From Candidatus Bacteroides merdavium (lineage in GTDB: Bacteria > Bacteroidota > Bacteroidia > Bacteroidales > Bacteroidaceae), in NCBI GenBank assembly GCA_019116805.1, contig DXAV01000054.1:1-39206 (forward strand): DNA of 39,206 nt. The letters run 5' to 3'. This document shows, piece after piece, positions 23,532 to 31,951 of the stretch (positions are counted from its first letter, which is position 1; each line of letters starts with the position of its first letter). The notes under the pieces were generated by a model. The model did not search any database and was not told the origin of the DNA. It was given only the letters and a program-made list of their open reading frames with translations. A program made the position numbers and the translations under genes.

Positions 23532-26500
23532 TTAGAATGTAACGTTTATACCACATGATAATGTCTTTGACAACGGGTAGGAGTTTCCACTATAGCTGGA
23601 AATGGTTTCAGGATCAAATTGGTCTGCCAGGCTTGTTCCTGTCCACAAGTTTTCACCAGAGAAGAAGACTCTGACATTTTGGATGCCCCATTTAGAGGTG
23701 ATATTTTGGGGGATAGTATAACCGATTTGTAAGTTCTTCAGACGAATGTAAGCTGCATTCTGCAGGTATCTTGTCTGACACTGTTGGTTCTTGTCACTGT
23801 ACAAAGGACGTGGCAAATAAGAGTCTGTGTTAACAGATTGGTAACCGTTCTGAACAGACCACGTGTTTTCGTCGCGGAAATAGTCGTGAACCTGGCTTAA
23901 GCCGGTAGCCCACCATTGCCAGTTGCTGGCTGCACCGAACAAATAGGTACTTCCTTGCCAGTAGTCACGTTTCATTACGCCTTGGAAGAATACGCGAACA
24001 TCAAATCCTTTCCAGCTTGCGTTCAAGTCAAGACCGAAGAGATATCTGGGGGTATGGTTACCAATTACTTTCATATCGCCATGGTCGTTCAGTGTGCCTG
24101 CGCCACCGGAAATCTTGCCATCGCCATTTAAGTCAGCATACATGATATCACCGGCTCTCCAGTCGCTACCCAAAGCATCTTGTCCGCCGTTGGGCAATGT
24201 AGCGAGGTGTGCCTGCATTTCTTCGTCTGTCTTGGCCAAACCGACTGTTTCGTAGCCCCAAATTTCGTTGATGTAACGTCCTTCAATGTATGTACTGATG
24301 GCATTGGTCGGGTTATTGGGATAGCGAGTGATCTTTGTGCGTGCATCTGATATGTTGAATTTGGCACTATAGTTCAACCCGTTGTCCAGACGGTCATTCC
24401 AGCCAATTGACAGTTCCCATCCTGAAGTGCGCAAGTCGGTATTGTTGGTTACAGGAACTGCAGTACCTAAAATGGCAGGAAGTTCAGGAGCATTACCCAC
24501 CATGTCTTTAGTGTTTCGGATATAATAGTCGAAAGAACCGGTCAGTCTGTTGTTAAACAATCCCCAATCCAGACCGACGTTATAGGATTCGATGGTTTCC
24601 CATGTCAATGTGGTCGATACCAGTCCGGGAGCCGTTGCTGTATTAGGTTTCTTTCCGTTCATGAGCCAGCTACCGTCAGATGAACCTACTGACATGGTCT
24701 GATAGGTCTGATACCAATTGGTTGTATTTTGGTTACCCAGCGAACCATATGAAGCACGCAGTTTCAGAGTTCCGATTACATCGTTGATTGGTTCAAAGAA
24801 GTTTTCTCTGGCAATGTTCCAACCGACAGATACTGATGGGAAGGCTTTCCATTGGTTGCCTTTTCTAAAACGTGAAGTTCCGTCTGCACGGAGATTGCCT
24901 TCAATCAGATACTTGCCTTGGTAATCATAGTTGACACGTGCAAAGAAACCTGCTGTGGACCATTCGTTTCTGGAACCATTAGTCGAAGGAGTTACCTCAT
25001 TGCCATAATAATCCAAACCAGTAGTAAGGTCCACTTCGGGTTTGCCAGGGAACATGATACCGTTTCTTTGCAGACCGAATTGGGTCTGTTTCAGATTCTC
25101 TGCTTGGAAACCACCCATTACATGAAGATTGTGTACTTCATTAAAAGTATGGGTATATTCAGTGTATGCATTGAAGTTGTAGTAATTCTCCTTGTAATAG
25201 TCTTCGTGTACATTGGAGCTATTGCTGTAAACATACGGATTACCGTTGACATCGTGATTGTATCTCATCTGGCTGTCCCAATGCCTGTTAGCTGACTGAA
25301 TGTGGTAGTTGAAGTCAATGTGGGTAATCCAGTTCTTAATGGGTTCGATAGTCAGCCCTATCTGATGATAAGTGTTGTCTGTTTGAGTCTTGTCAACACC
25401 ACCTTCTGCCAATCCCAAAGCGGGTGAGGGTGCGTCGTAGTAGTATCCGTTAGGATCGTAGAGAGGGAGAACAGGCCATCCTTGACGGGCCATATCAGAA
25501 TATAATGAACTGGTCAGAGTGGCAGGACGCTTGTAATCCTGACGGGTGAAACGCATGGTGTAGTTGAATTTCAGCCAGTCGGTAATTTGTGAGCTGATCT
25601 TGGCTGTTCCATTGTAACGTTTCAGACCTTCTTCACCAAGCTTCATGAAACCGCCCTGATCCAAATAGTTGAAAGATGCGTAGTAATTGAGTTTGTTGGT
25701 TCCTCCACTGACACTGAAGTTGTGTTCTTGGGAGAATGTCCACTTCTTATAGATTTCGCTATACCAATCTACATCGTCTATACCATAACCATAACCGTCT
25801 AACCAGTATCCATTGTCGCCGGCGCTGATACCGCTCATGATAGTACCGTCACTGGTGATTCTTTGGCCTGGTTTATATGGCGTTGCGTTGTGATAGGCTA
25901 CGATTTGCTCCATTCTGTTAGCATCGAAAAATACGGCACTTCCTAAATTGGCAAAGGTGTCGTTCATCCAGCTGGCAAAGTCAACAGAATTCATCATGTG
26001 GTTCATGTTGATGGGAGTACCCCAGCGGAAACTGTTATTGTAGTTGATAGAGGTCTTTCCTTCTTTGCTACCTGACTTAGTCGTAATCAAGATGACACCA
26101 AACGGAGCACGTGAACCATAAATTGAAGATGCAGCTGCATCTTTCAGAACGGAGATGTTGGCAATGTCTTGCGGGTTGATAGTATTCAAGTCACCTTCCA
26201 TGCCGTCAATCAAAACGAGCGGAGAACCGCTTGTTCCCTGTCCGATGGTAGTTGTACCGCGGACATTGATACTTGGAGTGTCTTCCAAACTACCGTTGGT
26301 TTGCGTAATCTGCAATCCGGGTACTACACCCTGAAGAGCCTGCGTTGCATTGGTTACGGGGCGTTCTTTCAGCTCATCGGCTGTTACCACACCTACCGAA
26401 CCGGTCAGGTTCACTTTTTTCTGGGTACCGAAACCTACGACAACTACTTCATCCAACATTTCAGAATCATCTTCCAATGTAACATTGACAGGCTTGCCAG

Positions 26501-26828
26501 GAATAGCGTCTACAATAACAGTTTTGTACCCAATAAAGGAAATTTCCAATTTGGTGGCATTAGTTACATTTAAATTGAATTTGCCATCCAAATCTGTAAT
26601 AGTTCCATTGGTGGGGTTGTCTTTTTCACGGACATTGGCACCGATGACAGGTTCTCCAGTTGAGTCCTTGATAACGCCACTTACGCTCTTTTGTTGTTGC
26701 ACCACGTTCAGTGATGAAACGTCTTCTTTGGCTGACATTGCCAAGGGGTGCATGGCAATGAATCCTGTGCAAAGAAGCAGAGCCATCATGGCTCGTCGAT
26801 TGTTTTTGCAAGAATTAGATTTCATCAT
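23532..26828 (-). CDS. SusC/RagA-like TonB-linked outer-membrane transporter
   Basis: The 1098-residue protein imports oligosaccharides through the outer membrane with TonB energy. It has a signal peptide (hydrophobic stretch about 13-33), a carboxypeptidase-regulatory-like domain at about 45-125 (KSVSGVIKDSTGEPVIGANV), a TonB-box-like region (EMLDEVVVVGFGTQKK), a plug at about 140-245 (VTNATQALQGVVPGLQI; SIYGSRAPFGVILITTK) and a long barrel ending in SCGINVTF. The signature SVLKDAAASSIYGSRAPFGVI is typical of SusC. It is the first gene of the PUL operon with a promoter motif 45 bases upstream. Regulation by the divergent hybrid two-component protein is expected by analogy. The neighbouring enzymes indicate arabinogalactan oligosaccharides as substrate. 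Confidence 0.97.
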   Translation of the reverse strand: MMKSNSCKNNRRAMMALLLCTGFIAMHPLAMSAKEDVSSLNVVQQQKSVSGVIKDSTGEPVIGANVREKDNPTNGTITDLDGKFNLNVTNATKLEISFIGYKTVIVDAIPGKPVNVTLEDDSEMLDEVVVVGFGTQKKVNLTGSVGVVTADELKERPVTNATQALQGVVPGLQITQTNGSLEDTPSINVRGTTTIGQGTSGSPLVLIDGMEGDLNTINPQDIANISVLKDAAASSIYGSRAPFGVILITTKSGSKEGKTSINYNNSFRWGTPINMNHMMNSVDFASWMNDTFANLGSAVFFDANRMEQIVAYHNATPYKPGQRITSDGTIMSGISAGDNGYWLDGYGYGIDDVDWYSEIYKKWTFSQEHNFSVSGGTNKLNYYASFNYLDQGGFMKLGEEGLKRYNGTAKISSQITDWLKFNYTMRFTRQDYKRPATLTSSLYSDMARQGWPVLPLYDPNGYYYDAPSPALGLAEGGVDKTQTDNTYHQIGLTIEPIKNWITHIDFNYHIQSANRHWDSQMRYNHDVNGNPYVYSNSSNVHEDYYKENYYNFNAYTEYTHTFNEVHNLHVMGGFQAENLKQTQFGLQRNGIMFPGKPEVDLTTGLDYYGNEVTPSTNGSRNEWSTAGFFARVNYDYQGKYLIEGNLRADGTSRFRKGNQWKAFPSVSVGWNIARENFFEPINDVIGTLKLRASYGSLGNQNTTNWYQTYQTMSVGSSDGSWLMNGKKPNTATAPGLVSTTLTWETIESYNVGLDWGLFNNRLTGSFDYYIRNTKDMVGNAPELPAILGTAVPVTNNTDLRTSGWELSIGWNDRLDNGLNYSAKFNISDARTKITRYPNNPTNAISTYIEGRYINEIWGYETVGLAKTDEEMQAHLATLPNGGQDALGSDWRAGDIMYADLNGDGKISGGAGTLNDHGDMKVIGNHTPRYLFGLDLNASWKGFDVRVFFQGVMKRDYWQGSTYLFGAASNWQWWATGLSQVHDYFRDENTWSVQNGYQSVNTDSYLPRPLYSDKNQQCQTRYLQNAAYIRLKNLQIGYTIPQNITSKWGIQNVRVFFSGENLWTGTSLADQFDPETISSYSGNSYPLSKTLSCGINVTF

Positions 26829-26872
26829 TAATTTTATTTTAATTAAAAATTGTGTGAGAATTAAATCGCTGC

Positions 26873-26880
26873 CAAAAGTA
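26873..26880 (-). promoter_or_regulatory. Predicted -7 element of the susC promoter
   Basis: The minus strand reads TACTTTTG, a TAnnTTTG match 45 bases upstream of the susC start. The 5' leader is AT-rich. Confidence 0.5.
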
Positions 26881-27064
26881 GGAGATAAATAAGAAAAAGA
26901 GATTATAAGAAATAAGCATATAAGATAGAAAAATTGTTCAAAGATGTCAAATGACGTTTTATTCTATCTTGCTTGCTTTGTTTTTATTGGTAGTTTTTAA
27001 CATTTGAGAGGATTTGAAGATGCGGAAAGGTGGAAGAATGTAAATGGATAGTTCTGTACTAAGA

Positions 27065-27173
27065 GCGCATATCTTGTGGACAAAACGTGCATATTCTGTG
27101 AGCGGGATGTGTATGCCTTGTGGGCAGAATGTGTATGTTTTGCATATGAAGTGTATGTCCGAAAGGCATGAAC
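27065..27173. repeat. Degenerate 22-bp tandem repeats upstream of susC
   Basis: Units start at 27065, 27087, 27109, 27131 and 27151. They share G(T/C)G(T/C)ATnnnnTGTGnnC, and the first three are exactly 22 bp apart; the fourth unit is 20 bp. Copies have diverged but keep the start GTGTAT/GTGCAT. The array lies about 185 bases upstream of the susC -7 motif. Confidence 0.7.
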
Positions 27174-27225
27174 ATCTAAATTTTCGTTAGAAAGCATCAC
27201 TTTTTTCGTCAAGATTCCGTTTCTA

Positions 27226-27288
27226 AAGTTCATAGTTACGTCGCTCAAGTCCATAGTTAGGCGGCTCAAGTCCATAGTTACACTGCTG
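27226..27288. repeat. Three 21-bp direct repeats (AAGTCCATAGTTA core)
   Basis: Three adjacent units at 27226-27246, 27247-27267 and 27268-27288 share AAGT(C/T)CATAGTTA followed by nnnnnGCT(C/G). The period is exactly 21 bp. The array lies between the susC promoter and the hybrid regulator gene, some 345 bases upstream of the susC -7 motif. Confidence 0.85.
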
Positions 27289-27738
27289 GAATGAATGCTT
27301 TTTGTGCCAATCATGGATTATAAGGTATGGGCAAAAGGTGAAAGCTCATTCTCTGATTAGCTACAGACTTCTATTGAAATTTTCTTTTGGGAGAAAATCT
27401 TTCACGCTTTCACGGCTTATAAATTATTGTGAACCAAATGTTTGCTGTGAAATCAACATTTCATGCTTCCTTTCACCCCGAACGTAGCGGGTGTGGGAAG
27501 TACAGGATATATGAAAGAACCGTGCCGATAGATGTTTTTCACTGTAAATGCCTTGTACATAGTTGGTTGCGGTGAAACTTCACGGGCAAAACTTTTCATA
27601 CACAATAGAATTGGCAGTAAGCCAAATGAAGGCTGTGAAGCATCTTGCATAAATGCCATTGCGTGGGAGATTTCATGCTTTTTGATGAAAACAGATAGAA
27701 AAATAGCTGTAAAAGCTGTTTCATTCGGCTTATTTCAT

Positions 27739-27746
27739 TATTTTTG
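27739..27746 (+). promoter_or_regulatory. Predicted -7 element for the hybrid regulator gene
   Basis: TATTTTTG matches TAnnTTTG and lies 27 bases before the ATG at 27774. It also overlaps an in-frame TTG at 27744, which argues against that codon as the start. Confidence 0.5.
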
Positions 27747-27773
27747 CTGAGTACAATTAATCTGTTTAGTGTG

Positions 27774-30700
27774 ATGATGATGAAAACCGGTTACCTTATA
27801 TCGCTCATAGTATTGTTTTTGTGTTTTTCTTTGAAAGTACATGCACTTCAGGACGACCAGATTCTGAAACGGATGGGTGTGGAACAAGGGTTGTCGAACA
27901 ATTATGTGGTAGATATTACGCAGGATAACCAGGGCTGTGTTTGGATTGCGACAGAATCTGGATTGAACAAGTTTGACGGTCGCTTCTTTACGGTCTATAA
28001 TCGGAATAATTCGAAGATCAGCGGCAACGAACACAACGCGCTTTTGTCTGTGCCCGAGGATAATACGATATGGGTGGGAACACAGCGCGACGGTATCAGT
28101 ATCTTCGATGTGGGCAATCAGACGTTTGAAACGCTGGATGTGTATAGTGGATTGATTACGAACGATGTGACCGATCTGAAAATGGCGGCCGACGGTGGTA
28201 TCTGGATTACTCATTACCATTTGGGCATCGACCATTACGATCGGAAGACGAAGAAGATAGAGTGTTACAGCACGTCCAACGTCAAGGGATTTACGGGGCG
28301 TAACTGGACATCGTGTGACGACAGAAAGGGGCATCTTTATGTGGGACACGTGAGCGACGGGCTTAGCATCATTGACCTGAAGGCACGCACTTGTGAGAAT
28401 TTTCGCCATTCTCCCGATAACCCCAAGAGCATCCCGAGCAATACGGTTCACGCCATTTTCATAGACAGTGCGGAGAGAATATGGGTGGGGACGGAGAATG
28501 GCTTGGCATTGTTCAATCCGGCGACGAAGGAATTTACGACTTTCCGTAACCAGCCGAACAATCCCAATTCGCTTTTATCCAATCAGGTGTATGACATCAG
28601 CCAGACGCGCGACGGCAATATCTGGATTTGTACCAACATGGGTGGTGTAAGTATTCTCGATTTGAGGCAGAATTCCTTCATTCGTCCTGAACAGGTACAG
28701 TTTCGTAACTTGGTTGTTACGAACGATATTCATGGCCTGTCTTCGCCCAATGCCCGTTGCGTGTTCGAAGATTCATTCGGCAATATCTGGATTGGCAATT
28801 ATCGGGGTGGGGTGGATGTCATCAGTCATCAGCAGCCTTTGTTCAAGACGTTGCCTTATCAGATGAAACGCTATGGCGAATATACCAACAAGCAGGTGTG
28901 GGGGATCAATGTTGATGTGGACGGTCGTTTGTGGTTGGGTGGAGAGAATGAAGTAGCGGTGTTCGACAAGGGTAAAATGAAAGATTTGCTGAAACCGCAA
29001 GCCGTAAAGAATACACATGTGAATGTTATCTATAGAGACCGTTCAGGTGACTTGTGGATGGGTATGTATCTGGATGGAGTGACAGTGTATCGCCACAAAA
29101 CGGGGCGCATGGAGCGGATTGCCGAAGGATACCCTAATCTTGACGTACGATGTTTCCATGAAGATACGGACGGCAAGATGTGGATTGGTACGGAAAGCGG
29201 TATCTACAGCTATGTCGGCGGACGGTTCTGTTGTGAGGACAGCATTAACAGTCAGTTGGCCGACAATATGGTACATAGTATTCTGCGTGACAGGCAGGGA
29301 AAACTGTGGATTGGCACCTTCGGTAAGGGTGTTCAGATTCTGAACCGTCATAGCAATTTGGTTTATAGTCTGACTACGGACAATGGTATGCCTTCAAATG
29401 CGGTGTCTCATCTGTTTATGGACCGTGAAGGACGGGTTTGGGCGGCTACCCGTAATGGGCTTGTTCTCTTTGAACGGACTGATAATCCCAATGCCTATCG
29501 CATTTTCTTGGAAAAAGACGGGATTGCGAACAGTTATATCAGAGCCATTCAGGAGGATGGAAGAGGGAACATCTGGTTCAGCACAAACAATGGAATTTCT
29601 TGTCTGGAATCGGTGACTGGCGCATTCAAGAATTATACTTTCCATGACGGTGTTCCGCGGGGAGACTTTATGGACGGTTCGGCCTGTCGTACGGCTGATG
29701 GTATTATCTATTTCGGCTCGCAGAATGGCGTATGCTATTTCAATCCGTCCATACTTGATGATAGTGGAAAAGTGGCCCCGGTAGTCTTTACCGAATGCAG
29801 GAGCATGACGGGTGACTTGAGACCGGAATATGCTGAGGTGACGGTGCCTATCGTCAAGAACAAAGTCACGCTTTCCTATAAGAACAACAACCTTAGGATA
29901 AATTTCAATGTTACTGACTTTTCGCAGGCCGGCCAGGTGGAATATATTTATCAGATGGAGGGCTTGAATGACTCATGGTACAATACGCATGGCGAAAATC
30001 AGGTGACTTTCAGAAATCTGCCTTACGGTAATTATACGTTCAAGGTGAATGCGCGGATGCGGAATCAAAATTGGAGTGATGACAATATAGCTTCTCTGGC
30101 GTTGATAATTGAGCCGCCTTTCTGGTTGGCGTGGTATGCTAAATTGCTTTATGTGGTTGTGGCCTGTCTGATACTTTTCTTGATTCTGCGTTTTTACAAA
30201 CATAAACTTGATTTGGAGAACAAACTGAGTTTGGAGCATCAACAGCTGGAAAACGGTGAAAAACTCAATGCCGAAAGGCTCCGTTTTTATACGAATATCA
30301 CCCATGAATTGCGTACACCTCTAACGCTCATTATCGGACCGCTGGAAGATCTCTTGTCAGACAAATCTTTGCCACAGAAGCATGCTGAACGCATTGGCAT
30401 AATACACAGTAATGCTAACAGACTGCTGGCACTGATCAACCAGATATTGGAGTTCCGTAAGACGGAAACACAGAATAGGAAGTTGCTGATAGAAAAAGCC
30501 GATATTGGAAAATTGGTGAAAGAAATAGGTCTGGGATTCAAGGAACTGAACCAGAACAGCCGTGTAGATATCGAAGTGATGATTGAGACAGAAGAAACGG
30601 AAATTTATTTTGATCCGGAGATGGTTCGGATTATTATCAACAATTTGATGTCCAATGCCATGAAATACACGCCTGAAGGGAAGATTACGTTGTCTCTCAC

Positions 30701-31850
30701 CGGCCGTGAGGAAGCGGGGCTGAGATATACCGATATAAAAGTGAAAGACACAGGATTTGGTATTGATCCCGAGTCTATTCCTCATATTTTTGATCGTTAT
30801 TACCAGGCAGAAGGTAAGCATCAGGCTTCGGGTACGGGTATCGGACTGGCTTTGGTGAAATCGTTGGCCGATTTACATGAAGCAAAGATTACGGTAGAAA
30901 GTGAATTGAACAAGGGCAGTTGCTTCACTCTCACTCTTTTGACAGACAATACGTATCCTCATGCCCAGCATAAGCAGGATATGTCAGGTGGAGCGAAGTC
31001 GCAGATGCCCGAGGCTGTTAAGGAACCGATTTCCGAGGGAGAAGACATGCGTCCCGTCCTACTCATTGTGGAAGATAACAACGATATCCGTGAGTATATT
31101 CGGACCTCGTTCGAGGATGCATACGAGGTGCTTACCGCTTCCAATGGAAAAGAAGGGTGGGACCTTGCCAAGGTACGTATTCCAAGTGTTATTGTCAGTG
31201 ATATCATGATGCCGATTATGGATGGCATAGCCTTCTGTAAGCGTGTGAAGCAGGATATGCGTACCAGCCATATCCCTGTGATACTGTTGACGGCCAAGGA
31301 CAGCATTCAGGATCGGGAGGAAGGTTATGCGGTGGGAGCCGATTCGTTTATAGCCAAGCCTTTCAGTGCTCGTCTTCTGAGCCGAAGAATAGAAAATCTG
31401 CTGGAAGGTAGAAGAAAATTGGCCGGTCTGATTGCGGCAAAGACCGTTTCGTCAGTAGGGGCATCTACTCAGGAGGCTTTAAAAGATTTAGGTGAGGGCA
31501 ATCATACGCTTAATAAATTGGATCGTGAGTTCTTGGATAAGGTGGCACGTATTATTGAGGAAAATCTCAGTATGGAAAAAATCGATGTAGGTTTCATTGC
31601 CGACAAGATGTGTATGAGCCATTCCACACTTTACCGGAAAATTAAGTGTCTGACCGATATGTCGGTCAATGAGTTTGTGAGGAAAGTGAAGTTGAAGAAG
31701 AGTGTGGATCTGTTGTTAGGCGGTGAATACAGCATTGCCGAGATTTCAGATTTGGCAGGCTTCAGTAGTGTGGCTTATTTCAGACAGTGCTTCAAAGATG
31801 AGTATGGCATGGCTCCTTCGGAATACCTGAAGCAGAAAAATCGGGGATAA
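27774..31850 (+). CDS. Hybrid two-component system regulator (HTCS)
   Basis: A one-protein signalling system of about 1358 residues that senses a glycan fragment in the periplasm and activates its PUL. In order: signal/anchor (about 5-25); two-component-regulator propeller repeats (about 30-650, with recurring GNIWIG/GLWIGT-like blades); a Y_Y_Y domain (about 690-770, YIYQMEGLNDSWY); a membrane helix (about 782-808); HisKA with H844 (NITHELRTPL); an ATPase domain (NNLMSNAMKY, DTGFGI, GTGIGLALV); a receiver with D1143 (VSDIMMP); and an AraC-type DNA-binding domain (about 1257-1355). All catalytic residues are present. I chose ATG 27774 because a TTG at 27744 overlaps the promoter; 27777 and 27780 are also possible. 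It is divergent from susC and probably controls both flanking enzyme clusters. Confidence 0.95.
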   Translation: MMMKTGYLISLIVLFLCFSLKVHALQDDQILKRMGVEQGLSNNYVVDITQDNQGCVWIATESGLNKFDGRFFTVYNRNNSKISGNEHNALLSVPEDNTIWVGTQRDGISIFDVGNQTFETLDVYSGLITNDVTDLKMAADGGIWITHYHLGIDHYDRKTKKIECYSTSNVKGFTGRNWTSCDDRKGHLYVGHVSDGLSIIDLKARTCENFRHSPDNPKSIPSNTVHAIFIDSAERIWVGTENGLALFNPATKEFTTFRNQPNNPNSLLSNQVYDISQTRDGNIWICTNMGGVSILDLRQNSFIRPEQVQFRNLVVTNDIHGLSSPNARCVFEDSFGNIWIGNYRGGVDVISHQQPLFKTLPYQMKRYGEYTNKQVWGINVDVDGRLWLGGENEVAVFDKGKMKDLLKPQAVKNTHVNVIYRDRSGDLWMGMYLDGVTVYRHKTGRMERIAEGYPNLDVRCFHEDTDGKMWIGTESGIYSYVGGRFCCEDSINSQLADNMVHSILRDRQGKLWIGTFGKGVQILNRHSNLVYSLTTDNGMPSNAVSHLFMDREGRVWAATRNGLVLFERTDNPNAYRIFLEKDGIANSYIRAIQEDGRGNIWFSTNNGISCLESVTGAFKNYTFHDGVPRGDFMDGSACRTADGIIYFGSQNGVCYFNPSILDDSGKVAPVVFTECRSMTGDLRPEYAEVTVPIVKNKVTLSYKNNNLRINFNVTDFSQAGQVEYIYQMEGLNDSWYNTHGENQVTFRNLPYGNYTFKVNARMRNQNWSDDNIASLALIIEPPFWLAWYAKLLYVVVACLILFLILRFYKHKLDLENKLSLEHQQLENGEKLNAERLRFYTNITHELRTPLTLIIGPLEDLLSDKSLPQKHAERIGIIHSNANRLLALINQILEFRKTETQNRKLLIEKADIGKLVKEIGLGFKELNQNSRVDIEVMIETEETEIYFDPEMVRIIINNLMSNAMKYTPEGKITLSLTGREEAGLRYTDIKVKDTGFGIDPESIPHIFDRYYQAEGKHQASGTGIGLALVKSLADLHEAKITVESELNKGSCFTLTLLTDNTYPHAQHKQDMSGGAKSQMPEAVKEPISEGEDMRPVLLIVEDNNDIREYIRTSFEDAYEVLTASNGKEGWDLAKVRIPSVIVSDIMMPIMDGIAFCKRVKQDMRTSHIPVILLTAKDSIQDREEGYAVGADSFIAKPFSARLLSRRIENLLEGRRKLAGLIAAKTVSSVGASTQEALKDLGEGNHTLNKLDREFLDKVARIIEENLSMEKIDVGFIADKMCMSHSTLYRKIKCLTDMSVNEFVRKVKLKKSVDLLLGGEYSIAEISDLAGFSSVAYFRQCFKDEYGMAPSEYLKQKNRG

Positions 31851-31861
31851 TCATCATAATA

Positions 31862-31936
31862 TTCAGGCACGGATTGCACGGATTTCCACGGATATATGTT
31901 TTTCTCCGTGATGTTCCGTGTAATCCGTGCCTGAAA
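31862..31936. terminator. Long hairpin made of CACGGATT repeats between convergent genes
   Basis: The arm TTCAGGCACGGATTGCACGG (starting 31862) is an inverted copy of the arm ending at about 31935 with one mismatch in the outer 20 bp. Each arm carries three copies of CACGGA at 9-10 base spacing. It lies between the convergent stops of the hybrid regulator (31850) and the GH105-DUF2264 gene (31952) and probably terminates both. Confidence 0.75.
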
Positions 31937-31951
31937 AGTTATATACAGGAA

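Larger units (their letters stand above)
26829..27738. other. Long intergenic region between susC and the hybrid regulator
   Basis: About 900 bases without a convincing gene. From the susC side it holds the susC promoter (26873-26880), an AT-rich stretch, two tandem repeat arrays (27065-27173 and 27226-27288, listed separately), and a stretch at 27380-27700 rich in short TTTCAC/GTGAA words in both orientations (for example GTGAA-AC-TTCAC near 27571-27582, and TTTCATGCTT twice). Binding sites for the hybrid regulator should lie here, but I cannot point to one. Short open frames on both strands have no recognisable start region, composition or homology. Confidence 0.6.

Noticed and set aside
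27065..27288. CRISPR array
   Set aside because: The repeats abut with no unique spacers, are degenerate, and no cas gene is present.
26997..27314. 105-residue minus-strand frame with seven-residue repeats (VTMDLSR, LTMDLSD)
   Set aside because: The repeats follow from the 21-bp DNA array read in frame; there is no promoter, no recognisable family and poor composition. A tiny chance of a real peptide remains.
27744..27773. TTG start for the hybrid regulator
   Set aside because: It lies within the predicted -7 element TATTTTTG; the ATG cluster at 27774-27780 gives a normal signal peptide start.
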